Assembly: GCA_963931925.1 (NCBI GenBank)
Contig: OZ007569.1
Location: 70,060,920 to 70,124,919 of the forward strand
Direction: 5' to 3'
From: Onchidella celtica
Lineage: Eukaryota; Mollusca; Gastropoda; Systellommatophora; Onchidiidae
Length of the DNA stretch: 64,000 nt
The notes beneath the pieces were generated by a model, which made no database searches, was not told the DNA's origin, and worked only from the letters and a program-made list of their open reading frames with translations. This document shows positions 43,690-55,946 of this stretch, piece after piece. Position 1 is the stretch's first letter. The number at the start of each line of letters is the position of its first letter. A program made the position numbers and the translations under genes.

Positions 43690-44001
43690 ATATATATATA
43701 TATATATTTAAAAACAAACAGAAAGCGCTATAGACGATCTTTTTTGCCATCCGCAATTCGAGGTAGTGGTGTTTCCTGATGTCGTATGCTGTTGTTAGTT
43801 TTTTCTAATGGATTGTTCTTACAGTGTGTGTCTGTGAGCAATGTTCTTACTTGTTGGTAATGTTGTGTGAGCAGTGTGCGGTGTGAGTTAAAGACCTGTA
43901 GGTCTTAGATATTGATTGTATTTGTACTGTTACTGATGATGTGACAACAAATTTCCTGGAAACAGGATAATAAAGTCATATCTTATCTTATCTTATCTTA
44001 A
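43690..44001 (+). mobile_element. retroposon 3' end with (TATCT)n tail (tentative)
   Basis: GATAATAAAGTCATATC is followed by four TTATC/TCTTA units ending near 44001. An AATAAA just before a pentanucleotide tail is typical of LINE or SINE 3' ends. A (TA)n run at 43689-43707 lies upstream. The 5' limit is unknown and no coding sequence is recognised. Confidence 0.4.
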
Positions 44002-44009
44002 GGGGGAAG

Positions 44010-45890
44010 AAGCAGACATAACATACCATCATACAGAACCAGAATTATATTGGAATATGAGATACGATGTTATTAGTTTGTCTGTTCGAATATTGAAACA
44101 TGTTGGTTTCAGACTTTCTCTCATTGCCGGGAGGATTGGCTTTGTTGGTGGATTGTTGTTACTTGTACGTACGGTCCTCAAGTTTTTGTTTTTTTTGCGT
44201 TAGGGCAACTTATTTTACAGCGTTTTGTGACTCCGGAGCTAGAGAGCGCCTCCCGAAACACTCCTAACAACATCCTTAATTCATTTTTCTTTCAAAAGTT
44301 CTTTTTACTTTCCTCTTGTATTTTTTTTTTTGGTTGAAATGGTAAGGGGCAGGGTTAGGGATGCGATATGATTTAGGGTTGAGGATGAGGACGGGGTTAG
44401 GAATAGGTACGTATACGTACGAGCCCTCAGTGCGTACATTCTTACCAATAGCCTTCAAACTTACTTTCTTTGCCTGAAGGATAGGCTTTGTTGGTGAGTG
44501 TTTTCTTGCTTGCCTTTGTGCTGAGGGTCTGAGGGCAAAAAAAAAAAAGGGGGGGGGGGGGAAAGATGGCATTGTTTTGATTTGTTTCGTGTCATCCTGG
44601 TTTGACTTTTAAACCAGAGTACTTAAAATATTAAACTACGGGAAACCGCTAGACAAGAGTTAAAGGTCATAGCCTAGATGTCAGTCACTGACGCTGAAGG
44701 CCTGTCAATGATGTTATTTGTCACCGACATTCAAGGGTGTCATTGGGTGTGGCCACCATTGATCTAGAGTGTTTGCATTGTCGGATATTTTATATTATAG
44801 TATTATTTTATAAACCGTTGAAAGATACAGTAAGAAGGGGGAGGGGAAGGAGGAGTATAATTATGTAAATTCAGTTTCCTGAGCAGCAGAATATTGTCCA
44901 AATATTTTGGAGAGTATTTTTCTGATTTATTGCAATATTTTCATCTATTTCGAAAAACAACAGGCCGGGGGGGGGGGGGGGATAAGTAAATAAATAAATA
45001 AGTAAATAAATAAATAAAGATGATGACGGTTGGCCAAGAACAAAGATTAAGAGACTATAATTGTAATTTGTAAAAAACAAAATGAGACGGACCACACAGA
45101 AATCGAGATCAAAAGCAAACCTTTAGCTTGTTGGCCAATGAAAATGGTGGGAAAGGAGAATTGATGGATTGGGGCGGGGGCGGTAGAAGCTCTATTATTA
45201 GTCAGACTGGGAAAATTCAGGAGCTGGTGAATTCAGTTTTACGCTCATGAGCTTTGCTACAGTCGGTTTCCATTAATGTTTCAAATAGCAAAACTATGAT
45301 TCGAACGGTCACCGAATATTTTGTTCGGCACAGTTTTGGAGCGCCTGAAAATTTCCATACAAAAAAAAAAATATAACAACTCCTTCCAAAACACAGTATT
45401 AAAATAATTTACCTTATTCGGCGACTTGCGAAAGACAAATGAAGACTACAGGAGAAGAACGCCAGTTGTCACAGGATGCGAGTTTATGGATACCGCCATC
45501 AGCTCCCACCTAATATCTGTAGCTTTGTTCCTCTCATATTAAATGAAAAACAACCGTTGTCCAGAAACAGGAGCAAATTTAGATAAGGTATCATCTTTTC
45601 AAACCATGGACTTTAAGACTTTAAACTGCGAATTTCTCCAGACCTTCATGTTGTGACAGCTGACGTTTTTTCCCCTATAGCCTACATGTGGAAGTATTGT
45701 ATTTCTTGCTTCCTCCCTTCAATAATTCACACTACTCGTAGGTCTTCATTGTAATCAGGGTTATATTCAGACGAATGTGTTCAATTTGAAACTTGTCTCT
45801 CCATTGACTGCATAGTAATATGAAAAAGAAAAATCTGAGCGTCAGATAATTTCAAAACTGTTCAAGGAATATTCAACATATCATCTTTTT
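44010..45890. other. unannotated DNA with two G tracts
   Basis: No gene recognised. G tracts lie at about 44551-44562 and 44967-44981, with an (AAAT)n run at about 44985-45016. Confidence 0.45.
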
Positions 45891-45895
45891 TTCTT

Positions 45896-46085
45896 AGTTC
45901 ACCTTTTCACTTAGAAGAGGCCCATCCACTGCAGAATAATAACCCTCCGACGATGACTTCATTTCTTTTCTGTCTGATGTCTTCCTCGTCCATGTTGTTG
46001 CCCCTCTCAGTTTAATATCGTCCTGACATCTTCTTCCTGGTCGTCCTCTTGTTCTTCTTCCTGTCCTTGGCTGCCATGTCACCTA
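45896..46085 (-). pseudogene. LINE reverse-transcriptase C-terminal fragment, copy C
   Basis: The minus strand reads TWQPRTGRRTRGRPGRRCQD, DIKLRGATTW and SEGYYSAVDGPL, the same block and 3' end as copies A and B (8713-9006 and 9190-10232). Nothing of the RT core remains upstream, so this is a short 5'-truncated insertion. Confidence 0.75.
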
Positions 46086-46089
46086 TCAA

Positions 46090-47415
46090 GTATTCGAACA
46101 GACGTGTCCAGTATTCCAACCCTACTATTCGGTGTTTGTCCCACTTCTGTGATGCCACCTCGCTTCTCTCTATTCCACCACGCCACCCAGCCTAGCTCTA
46201 ACATGTCTGTCAAGTCGATGCAGTTTTTACCCAAGTTCAACAAGTATTTAACCCGGCTCAGTAATAATACAATGCCTTCTCCAGCGATACAGCATAGAGA
46301 AGTCAGAGATAGATGGAATAAAAACTGTCTTGCTTACCCCAAAATGTATCCTTCTCGCGTGAAATGGCCTATCGATCTGTACAAAATATTCGGTTGTTTT
46401 TCACCCCGACCCTTCCTTAATCCTATATACGCCCTCCTTCACGCCATCTCTACCCCAAGCCGACAACAACATGAATGGAAGAGGTTGAAATGTAAAAGGA
46501 ATGGAAATTCTGGGAAACGATTAATTTCTCTCTCCCATAACTTCTGCGTTCTCCTTACTTTGTGAAATCAGCTGTTTGGATCAACTGTAGTATGCTTACT
46601 GTTCCACCTTCTTCTGTGCGTGCGCTTGTTGTAAAACTAGTTGGTTTTTTTTTTAGAGGGGTGGGGAGGGGGGGCGGGCGGGGGGGGGGGGGCGGGTCGT
46701 TGTGGAAACATTGTTACAATTATATACTACTGTATTACTAATATTTAAACAATACAGAGTTTTCTAGTTTTCTTACTTCTTTTTTTTTTCTTTCTTTTTT
46801 AGAATTTTTTAAAATTAACTGTTCATTTTCAACCTTTATGGTCAACAACGAAGTTTCGGCCTTGTCAGTTTTGGACCGATAAACAAGAGTGGATAATGTT
46901 TACAAAATGTTGGGCTCAGCATCAGTATCTGCACTAGGCTGTGATGTCCGAACTGCCGTGAAAAATTATGTTTGTTTGAAATGTTTTATTTTACCGGCCG
47001 CTTCTCGGTTCATTCCGTGTTCATTTCTGTCCTGACATCGATCTCCAGTCTTGAACAAACTATCCGAATATGAAAAAACGAGTTTTTTTCCTCCGCTGTC
47101 CAGTGCCTACCCTTCCCTCCCAGGCACCCCCCAACCCCCTTCCGGGCAGTGTTCTGCGTTTTCCCCCATGACCACTGGGGTGTCTAACTTGCTTCTGATG
47201 ATGAATGCTTGCCCTTTCCGCCCCACCTTCCCAGCCCCTCCCAGCAGGACATAGCGGGGTATGTTTTATTTATCTGTCCAAGTCCGTGTAGCGATGCCGC
47301 TAATCGATACAGTCCTGTATGGCACCCAGCGCTGGGCACCGCTCTGGATCTAGGCTAGTGCTGGAGGAGAACCGCTAGTTCACTCACCCAAGGGACTTCC
47401 ATCAACAGTTTTACA
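46090..47415. other. unannotated DNA with a 153-codon ORF and a G tract
   Basis: The plus-strand ORF at 46104-46565 shows no known domain or repeat. A long G-rich tract lies at 46656-46697. A C-rich patch at 47110-47240 carries short ORFs only. Confidence 0.3.
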
Positions 47416-47429
47416 CAATGATATAAGTC

Positions 47430-47815
47430 ACTGTTGAGGTCTATTCAGATGGTTACAATATTGCAACTATCGGGATTCTTTAACAAAGTCAGAATGCTTT
47501 GCTCTATACAGTGCTGTGGCTATGATTATAGAAGAGTGACAGTTTAGTTCTACTCAGATAGTCACAATATCGCAACTCCGTCGGAATGGTTTGCTTTATA
47601 TAGTGCCATGGCTATAACTTTTCAAAAGCCACAGTTAAGTTCTATTCAGATGGTCACAATATCGCAACTATCAGTTTACTTTAACAAAGTCAGTTAGAAT
47701 GGTTTAGTTTAGTTTATACAATGCTATGGCTATAATTATTTAAGAGTCACAGTTTAGTTCGATTCAGATAGTCACAATATTGCAACTATCGGGTATCAGG
47801 CATCAGAATGGTTTT
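47430..47815. repeat. diverged tandem repeat, four units of about 90-117 bp
   Basis: TTCAGAT.GT.ACAATAT.GC with AACT, GGAATGGTTTGCTT.ATA and TGCTATGGCTATAA.TAT recur in order. Units vary in length. Confidence 0.75.
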
Positions 47816-47819
47816 GGTT

Positions 47820-48880
47820 TAAAGAGTTGTCACGAAAGATTCGATTGTAGCTACCAGGCTAAACCCCCCCCCCCCCCCTTACAGAGACTTTGAACAAAGT
47901 TACAGGTTTGCCATCTTACAGTACACAATAGTTCTGACATACAACCATCACTGGCACAATGGACTGTCACGTGTTTGTGCAGATTTGAGAAGAGCGGATA
48001 AAATTATTTGGCAAGGTGAAATATTTATCTTATGGTGTCAGTTGTTCACGTTATTATTGCGGGTATGGATGGGCACATCTGTTTGTTTTATCTTCCTTGT
48101 TTTTGTTATTGTTTACCTGGCAGTATTGGACTTGACCTCAAGAAAAAGTGTGAAATGTCAGTGCAGTTTTGGCCCGAATCTTTATGCTTGCACATAGACG
48201 TTACTACTTAATTACGCACCGCTAAAAAATCACATTGACACAGTCTGATCCCTCTCTTTTCCTTCTGTCTTTATTTTATGCTTATGATAATATAAAAGAA
48301 AGTTTAAAAAAGGAAAGGTTCTCCCGACCTGAAGTGGTCGTGAAAATGTCAGTATTTTTTTCTTCAATGACCTCATTCCATGATTGTGTGCACGGTGCTT
48401 TTGAGGATAGATAATGTGTCCGTTTCTGCAAAATCTGGCTAGCTGCGACTATGACTTCACAGGACCAAAGCCGATATAGTTATCGATTTAACGAGACGGG
48501 TCACAATTTTCGACATTATGTTATAGTGTTATATAACTTGTACCAGTGCTAGAACCAATTTTGGCGTATGTCGAAATAGTTATTTTATAAAAGTAATGTA
48601 CTGTAGAGGTGCCGGTAGTTTTGGCTTAATTATTGTGTCTGTCTTGCGTAAATCAGTTTTACTTTTATTTGGGTTGTTGGGGGGGGGGGGGGGGGGGATT
48701 CGGTATTTCAAGACAAAACTTCATTGGCCTTTGCCGTGGCTATTTCAACGGACAAAAGAGCGCCGGAAGAGATTATTTGACTTTCAACAAAAGGAGCCGG
48801 TTTTATACATTTTCATTCTTGAATGTCCGGTCATTAAGCAGATTGAGGTGATTGTTCTAGAGGAACTTGCACATTCAAAG
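47820..48880. other. unannotated DNA with C and G tracts
   Basis: C tract at about 47865-47878; G tract of about 20 bases at 48678-48697. No gene recognised. Confidence 0.4.
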
Positions 48881-48884
48881 TTTC

Positions 48885-48946
48885 TTTCCTTCTTTCTTTC
48901 TTTCTGTATTTCCTATTTATTTATTTATTTATTTATTTATTTATAT
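48885..48946. repeat. (TTTC)n and (TTTA)n microsatellite
   Basis: CTTT units followed by about eight ATTT units. Confidence 0.9.
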
Positions 48947-49007
48947 CACCACATCTCAGTGCCCATTGTTGCCAGTGAAGAAGAAATGCTTAGTTTGTAT
49001 TTTTTTT

Positions 49008-49187
49008 GTATTTGTATGCTTCTTTAATCCCATTTGAGAAATTTGTCTTAGTGTCATTGCAGCCCAGTTACAACTGGAGCAGGCACGTCGTCGCCACAGT
49101 GTTGCGTCGGCGGTTTTTTTTTTTGGTGGGTGGGGAGGATGAGGGAGGAGTGGTAGGGATAAATTTTATTTAATTTTACCGGGATAG
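49008..49187 (-). mobile_element. SINE type A, 5'-truncated
   Basis: On the minus strand, only the type A tail (CTCCAGTTGTAACTGGGCTG and GGGATTAAAGAAG), the A-rich/C-rich spacer and the AAAATT edge of the body remain. It stops before the conserved body. Confidence 0.75.
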
Positions 49188-49280
49188 AGTAAGTAAAGAG
49201 TAAGTAAACATAGCACAACTTACCACTATCCTGTGAAGACAGATGTGGTTGCATCACGTTTGTACACCCATTAGGAATGT

Positions 49281-49350
49281 CAGTGGGCCAAGTGGTAGAG
49301 CATTCAGTTCGGATGCGAGATATACCAGCTTCGAATCCCCTTCGGGAAAC
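49281..49350 (+). mobile_element. tRNA-like sequence, possible head of a different SINE
   Basis: GGCCAAGTGGTAGAGCATT fits a box A and D-arm, and GCTTCGAATCCCC fits box B with one mismatch, about 35 bases apart. No anticodon arm is convincing, so a tRNA-derived SINE or tRNA pseudogene is more likely than a functional tRNA. Confidence 0.4.
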
Positions 49351-49354
49351 TCAT

Positions 49355-51395
49355 TTCTCTCTGTGTTTTTTTAAGGTGACTCACTGGTCGACGGGTCCAG
49401 GTCTAAACTTCATAGTAACGAGAAAGGACGTATCCCTCCTCCACACGTAAATACAACGCAAACGTAACTCGCTGATGCAATTTATAGGAGTAAGATTACG
49501 AGCATGGACATCTTCACTGTTAGATTTCTTTCCAGAAATGCAGGGAGACAGAACTGATAACCACAGCTTCATAGGATAATACAAACAGTCCTTTGTTCTT
49601 TAGTAAATAATAATTATAGTGATGTTAAGGACTAATCGCATAGTTTTGTAATGAGAATCTTTGTGTAGGCCTACACCATTGCAATTCAACAAGATCCTTT
49701 GGAACTAGTTTTTATCATTCTATGCCATATCGCTTTACGGTCTTTACCGTGCGATGTTTGCATTTATATTTGCATGCAAACTGTTCCATGTGAACTCCTC
49801 TAGTTTTGCAGTTATCCAGTGTTACGTGTTGCAGATCATTATTATAATTATAACTGTGTAAAGGGCACTGTTTTGTGATCGATATCGTCGTATAAATACA
49901 TTACCGCTTTATAACAAATGTTTGGCTCGCTTCCCACACTCTTGCTATTATCCAGCACTTCGTGTCAAAAATCGTTATTATATTACGGTTTGAAGGGGTT
50001 CTGGATTGTCCAGCACCGCAGGATTAAAGCCCTTTATTATATTAGTGCAAGGAGGGAAAACAGAGGCGTACCGCCAATGGAGGCCACCGCCAGCTCTGAC
50101 ACCTATTGTCTTCATAGTATAACTTCAAAAATATTCAGTGGTGGAAGTGGGAAATGAACATGGTTTGAATAAAAATGTTCACCAGTGAAAGAAACAAGTA
50201 CGTGATTTTCTTGTCATGATTTTATCAGTTACCTTACCTTAAATTGCACCATCCCTCTTCTCGCTTCAACCCCCCCCCCCCCTCGTACCTTTGTTCATAT
50301 TTTGTATGTGTATGTTGTATGTAGAGAGAACAGTGAGGTGGCAAGGCCGAGCCCCATTCTAGATTGTTCTGTCACAGTTTTGGTCGTTCAAATACAGCAA
50401 ACGCTCGATAGTATCTATATAATTTGTGGCGTACTGCTTTCTTCTGTTACTCATTTGAGACTAATTAATAATTTCTTGTACATGTATTGTCCTTTGCATT
50501 ATTGACGCCGCTATGGTACTCTTAACGCTTCCATATGAATATATTTATTTAAGCCACTTAGACTTTGTCAGTAAACCGTGTTAGGAGTAGTTTAGCCCAC
50601 TGGAGCAGAGGCGCCGTAAAACTCGAGATCTATGTCAAACTCTGTATTTCTGCAGGTCTGACATAATTAATGTCCCCACCGCTGTCTTTGCTTGCTACAT
50701 CGCTCTCCACAAGCACAAAGTAACGAATCTACATGATAAAGATACAACAAAACACTATTGTAATGGGTGGATTAGAAAACTACCCAGCGGATCCTTCTGA
50801 AAACCGGCATGAAGACCCGAAACATTTTAGCGAGTGTTCGTGGCCCTTTAGCAGCATGATACAGTTCCGCGCGTCCGAGGATTAATCAGTAAAAATGCGC
50901 AAACAATTGAACCGTTAACTCTAGAGATGATCTATTATGGGCCACATGTAACGATATGATTGTGTATACTCGCGTCTGGTTCCACGTGCAACATCCGCTT
51001 CCGGTCAGGAAAATGTTCCAAAACTTGAAAGGAGCGAGGACAGCAGGACAATCCATGTTTCATACTAATTAATGTTTTTAAAATTTCCACTTTATCATTT
51101 CGCCACATAAACGCTACATGAAAAATTTTGTGTGCTTTGTTTGTATGGGAGTTTATGTCGACAGTTGAATTTAGCGAAGGAGTGGCAGCTCCGCCTTTTT
51201 TCTGTCTGTGCCAATCAAACTAGAGGAGAAGTTAACTCTTGTCCTCACACCTGTCAAGTCATTAGGGCCTGAATGGTTTTTTGTTTGTGGAAATACGACA
51301 GAATGATGGGTTAATTGGAAGGGGGTGGGGTGGGGTAGCAGCGTGATCACTGTTTAGTCTTTCTCATTCTCTGTCTGTCTGTCTCAGTCTTCTCT
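49355..51395. other. unannotated DNA
   Basis: No gene recognised. It contains a C tract at about 50270-50282, and GAGGCGCCGTAAAACTCGAG near 50610, similar to the string near 37549. Confidence 0.4.
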
Positions 51396-51560
51396 CGCGC
51401 TCTCTATCTGCATGTATGTGTTTGTTGTTGTCTGTATTTGTTTGCAAGAGGGTCTTTTCTCTCTCTCTCTTTCCCTCTCTCTCTATCTGCATGTATGTGT
51501 TTGTTGGTGTCTGTATTTGTTTGCAAGAGGGAAAGAGAGAGACAGAGAAAGAGAGAGAAA
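51370..51560. repeat. CT/GA microsatellite with a duplicated 50-bp insert
   Basis: TCTATCTGCATGTATGTGTT and TGTCTGTATTTGTTTGCAAG occur twice (from about 51403 and 51482), with CT repeats before and between and GA repeats after. Confidence 0.8.
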
Positions 51561-52177
51561 GATTGGAAAAATCATATCGAAACAGCATTATAGAATGTCT
51601 ACCAAACGTCAGCAAAGAAGTTACCTGTGTTGTATTTTCTTCATTGCATTGTTTCATTCCTGATTAAAGAATATAATTTGATAGACTCGTGGAAGGAGAA
51701 GGCGCCGGTGATTTGAGAATATTCATTCATAAATCTATGGAGACCAATCGTCCCGTGCCTCTCTCAGGGACTGAGTACTGTTGTAGCTTAAAGGCGTAGA
51801 CGTCTCAGAACCATTGCTAGAATATTCCTGTAAGATTCCAACAGTAATTATTGAAGAGACAGCGCATTGCCAAACAAAACTGTTTGAGGTCTAGACAGTT
51901 CTTAAGTCCTGGAGCATCAATAGTGACCAACTTTTGCCGCCCGGGGCTCTTGAATTGGCTGGACGAGGACTGTCAGGCGCCTGGCTTTCATGCTGAACTT
52001 TTCCACTTGGTTGAGTATTTCCAAGTGTAAGATTTAGCCTCATTTGACTTTGAGCTTTCCCTTGGTAACGAAGCAAGAACCTCCTTTTTTTTTTGTCTCT
52101 CAAAGTTTGTATGCCGACACGTATGCCTGAATTCCATATTATCTCTTTAGCTCCCCGTCAGAGAACCCGCGCGGGGT

Positions 52178-52665
52178 CGAGCGTCTAGTCTTCTCGGATA
52201 AGGATGAAAAACTGTGAGGGACCATGTGCACGTTGGGCACATTAAAGGTACCTTGGCTGCTGAAAGTCAAGAAGAGCGGGCCGACCAAGGCTGCTGCCCC
52301 GTCAAAATTCTAAAAAACTCATCCCTACCACAGTTACAAGTTACAGTCACAATTACCACAGTTACAGTTACAAATCGCACAGTTACAAGTTACAGTTACA
52401 ATTACCACAGTTACAGTTACAAATCGCACAGTTACAAGTTACAGTTACAATTACCACAGTTACAGTTACAAATCGCACAGTTACAAGTTACAGTTACAAT
52501 TACCACAGTTACAGTTACAAATCGCACAGTTACAAGTTACAGTTACAATTACCACAGTTACAGTTACAAATCGCACAGTTACAAGAACAAGAAAAATAAA
52601 AACAAGAAAAGTGAGATGTAAATGCCAAGAGCAGCGAACCTCCTAAAATAAGGACCTAAACACAC
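52178..52665 (+). mobile_element. SINE type B, 5'-truncated, with internal minisatellite
   Basis: It starts inside the body at GAGCGTCTAGTCTTCTCGG and has the usual AAAATTCTAAAAAACTCATC junction and type B tail. It is flanked by AACCCGCGCGGGGT (52164-52177) and AACCCACGCGGGGT (52666-52679), a 14-base target duplication with one change. Between body and tail a 49-bp minisatellite has expanded. Confidence 0.9.
52326..52585. repeat. 49-bp minisatellite inside the SINE, about 5 units
   Basis: Unit CACAGTTACAAGTTACAGTT, ACAATTAC, CACAGTTACAGTTACAAATC, G. It is itself built of CAGTTACAA-like sub-units. Confidence 0.95.
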
Positions 52666-52684
52666 AACCCACGCGGGGTTTGTG

Positions 52685-53370
52685 ACATAGCCATCATTGA
52701 GCTAATAGGCATAAAACCCAAACTCAGCTAGCACCTTACTCTGGGCCTAGGCTATCTTAATTCTGTTTAGGAAATGAATTTTGAACCGAGTGCTCAAACA
52801 ATTGAAAAAAAAATAAATCAATTCACTTGGACTCTTGACATGGGCGTTACCGCGACGTGCAGTTTCTGTGGTGAGCAGACAGAAGATCTTGTCAGTGAAC
52901 ACACGCGCGATCTTTATGGTCCACATGGGACACAGAGCTGGGACCATACACACTAAACATGATTACTGCACGCGAATGGACACGCTGGCCCTTTTAACAA
53001 ATGGCTGAAACACATGTTCATTTCCGATAGGCAACTGCAAATTACTCTCTTGGCGAGAAAAGACTGAACATTTATATAGGTGATAATAATCCCTGTTGCC
53101 GGAAATAATGCGTTTCAGAAATAGATATAATGACACCAAAAGCACACCGGGTGGCGTAATACATTTACCCAGGCAAATCGATTCATTCAGACGTTTCGAA
53201 AATTAAACTATTCATTTAAACCTATATATAGTACACTGACTTCAGTGGCATCAGATCCCTGGAATAGATCTCCACTTGGAAAGACGTGAACCGTTTTGTG
53301 AGCTAAAATAATCAGGTGTAAAACTGTTTTAAACTGTTTTGCCATGTCTCTGAACACGAACACCCTCCTG
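52685..53370. other. unannotated DNA
   Basis: No gene recognised. Confidence 0.4.
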
Positions 53371-53371
53371 T

Positions 53372-53445
53372 CTGTCTGTCTGTCTCTATCTCTCTCTCTC
53401 CCCCCCCCCCTCTCTCTCTCTCTTTCTCTTTCTCTTTCTCATATA
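53372..53445. repeat. CT-rich microsatellite with C tract
   Basis: CTGT/CTCT repeats flanking a run of about ten C. Confidence 0.9.
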
Positions 53446-53449
53446 TAAC

Positions 53450-55940
53450 ACACAGTAGTAGGAATCCGAGCCTTTTAAAAAATATTATATATAATTATAT
53501 TTAAATCACACTATCACGGAATAGACTTCAAAAATTTAGAAACCTGCAGCTGCCATTGAGAGAATAGTTAGCTGCAAAAGATCTTAGTAACAACAGTGTA
53601 TGGGACTCGAACAAAAGTAAATCTTATCATTGTACACTTTATGCATACTGGCTGATACAAATCTCTTTATAGTTTATAGTATATTTTTTAAAATCCTAAC
53701 GAGGATGCTTAGACCTCAGACTCCCATTGAATTTTACTGCACACGGCTTGTAGCGACAGATGGAGTTTTGGTGACTTATTCAAGTTACTGTGTCACGAAT
53801 TAGGTTCCATTCAATGGATCAGAGTGTGCTCTTCAAAACCAGTTCAGGAATGTTTGTGGCAAGCTGTCATAAACAGCCGAGAAAATTGCAGTTTTCCCCC
53901 CAGTGACTGTGAACGTGGTGATAGCCTAGTTTGACCCCAGAGCTCCCATTGTGCGGTGCTTTGCCATTAGCATAGACACTGGCAGAACATTCTGGCACAT
54001 TGCACTACGAGCAGGGCCTGGAAGTTCGTGACAGACAGCCATCAGGCTCTCTAATTCCTGCATTCATAATCTCCCTCACATGTGGATGCTAAGTCTCTCA
54101 GAGGCTGCTGGTACGCGGCCCACCAGTTCAGAGCTGGCTGGCATCCATTGGCCGACAATGACTGTCCGATAGTTCCCCCAATACAAGTAAACACGCGCCG
54201 CCCCTGGGGAATAAGAGACGCAACTTTGGCATTAATGGCTATCTCCCTCACTCCTCTCCCTTTCCCCAACCTTCCGTTTTTGTTTTTTTTTCATGTATGT
54301 GAGATGTGCGGTCTATTCCATCTGGGGAAACCGCTCTAAACTGACGCCATTAGCCGAACCCATTGATTATTTATTCCTCTTGTTTCTTTCTAATTGGATC
54401 CTGTCATAACCATCGCTCATCACCAGCTTATTTATAGCAACAAACTGGAACACCGCGAACTTTTGTCTCTAATCCAGCATAACATGGTAAGGTGTCCGAA
54501 TATTACTTTTACACCTTTAATACTAAAGTGGATAAAATTTGCACATGTAATTTTGGGACACCCGGTATATTATTATTATTATTGTAAAAAAAAAAATAGC
54601 GTTATTGTCAAATGTAGTATGTATCCATCTTTATCTTAGTTATGTCCAGTTATTTTCATCAAAATTGACCAGACAAGAACATTAAAATTTGACACTGGAC
54701 AATCCCTCCTCATTTGGATAGAACCCAACCTGATTAGTAGACTACGCTCAGCCAGCATCAGGCTGACAACTGACAAGAGAAGGGTCACACATCTTCATCC
54801 ATGCTTTTCACAAAATGATAATATATATATATACTAGATAACTCTAGCTGCAAGTGACCATGGTCACCATCTAGTTGGATACTTGCAGGAAGCAGTGGTC
54901 TCTATCTAGCCAGCTGGATGACAGATGGGTGACTAAGATACAACTGCCATCCAAAGACTGTAGGAAAACACCCAGGTTCATGCTCTAGAGTGCAAGGAAG
55001 TCAAAGGCCGAAACACTCTTGTAGATCTTCTCTATAGTTATTTGTTTTGCTCTCACACGTTTTAGTTCTCTGTGAAACTATCCACTGAATTCTTTGAAAT
55101 GAGATTTTTTTGTTAGATGTTCTTATTTATTTATTTATTTATTTATGTGTTTTATTGACTAAACATTTCTGTTAAAGTTTTAAATTATTAAAAGTGTGTT
55201 AAAATATTTCTATTTCCAAAATAATGTATTATTGATCTTACTTTTTTGTCATGTTCCTTGGGCAACGTAAACAGCCTATCTTTAGCATCTGTTGTGCCAG
55301 AGAGAGAAAAGAATGTAATTGCTAAATGGACCAATGGGTATATAACAGACGTCAGAATAGACACAGTATTGCCGTCATTCAGCTGATGGACGTAAAAGAA
55401 AACTCGATGCTAATAAACGCCCTGTCCTCACGCCAGTAATTTCTCACTCAGCCTGCAGGTTAGTAATAATTGGAATATAAGGGACATCTACAATGTTTCT
55501 TTTTCCGTTCACAGCATCAGTCAGCTCCTTGTGGCTTAGTGCACTCTGCGATATTTATAGATAACAGAATAGGTCAGACCATTTCTGTGAGAACTCCTGT
55601 CTTTTATGTCTCTAGCATGCACAATGTAGTGAGAATCAACAATCGGTAGAACAGGGCGGTATTGAAAAGTGACTGAAATAGATGTCATGACGAGACACGA
55701 GGTATTACACAATTCCTTATGCTTGCCCTGGGCTCAAGAGGGCAATTATAGAAAAAGGGCCCGTCGATTCAGACTCCCGGCAAGGGCGATATTGTTTATT
55801 GTATTCGATTAACCAAGTCTCAGCGAAATAGATGAAGAATCGCCAGCCTGGAGCAAGGACATATTTAAATGAGGATTGGCAGAAATAGAACGTTGGGTTC
55901 GTTGCGGAATTGAAACTTCATAAAGCAAGAATGAACGAGT
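53450..55940. other. unannotated DNA, no coding region seen
   Basis: No gene or known element. The palindrome GTGACCATGGTCAC occurs near 54855-54868 and an (ATTT)n run near 55123-55146. Parts (53960-54240 and 55730-55880) look like unique, balanced-composition sequence rather than repeat, so conserved regulatory DNA is possible but unproven. Confidence 0.4.
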
Positions 55941-55946
55941 AACTGA

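Noticed and set aside
46104-46565. A 153-codon ORF beside LINE copy C
   Set aside because: No similarity to LINE or other proteins that I recognise, and no splice or promoter context.
49281-49350. A functional tRNA gene
   Set aside because: Box A and B fit, but no seven-base acceptor pairing or anticodon arm is convincing; reported only as tRNA-like.
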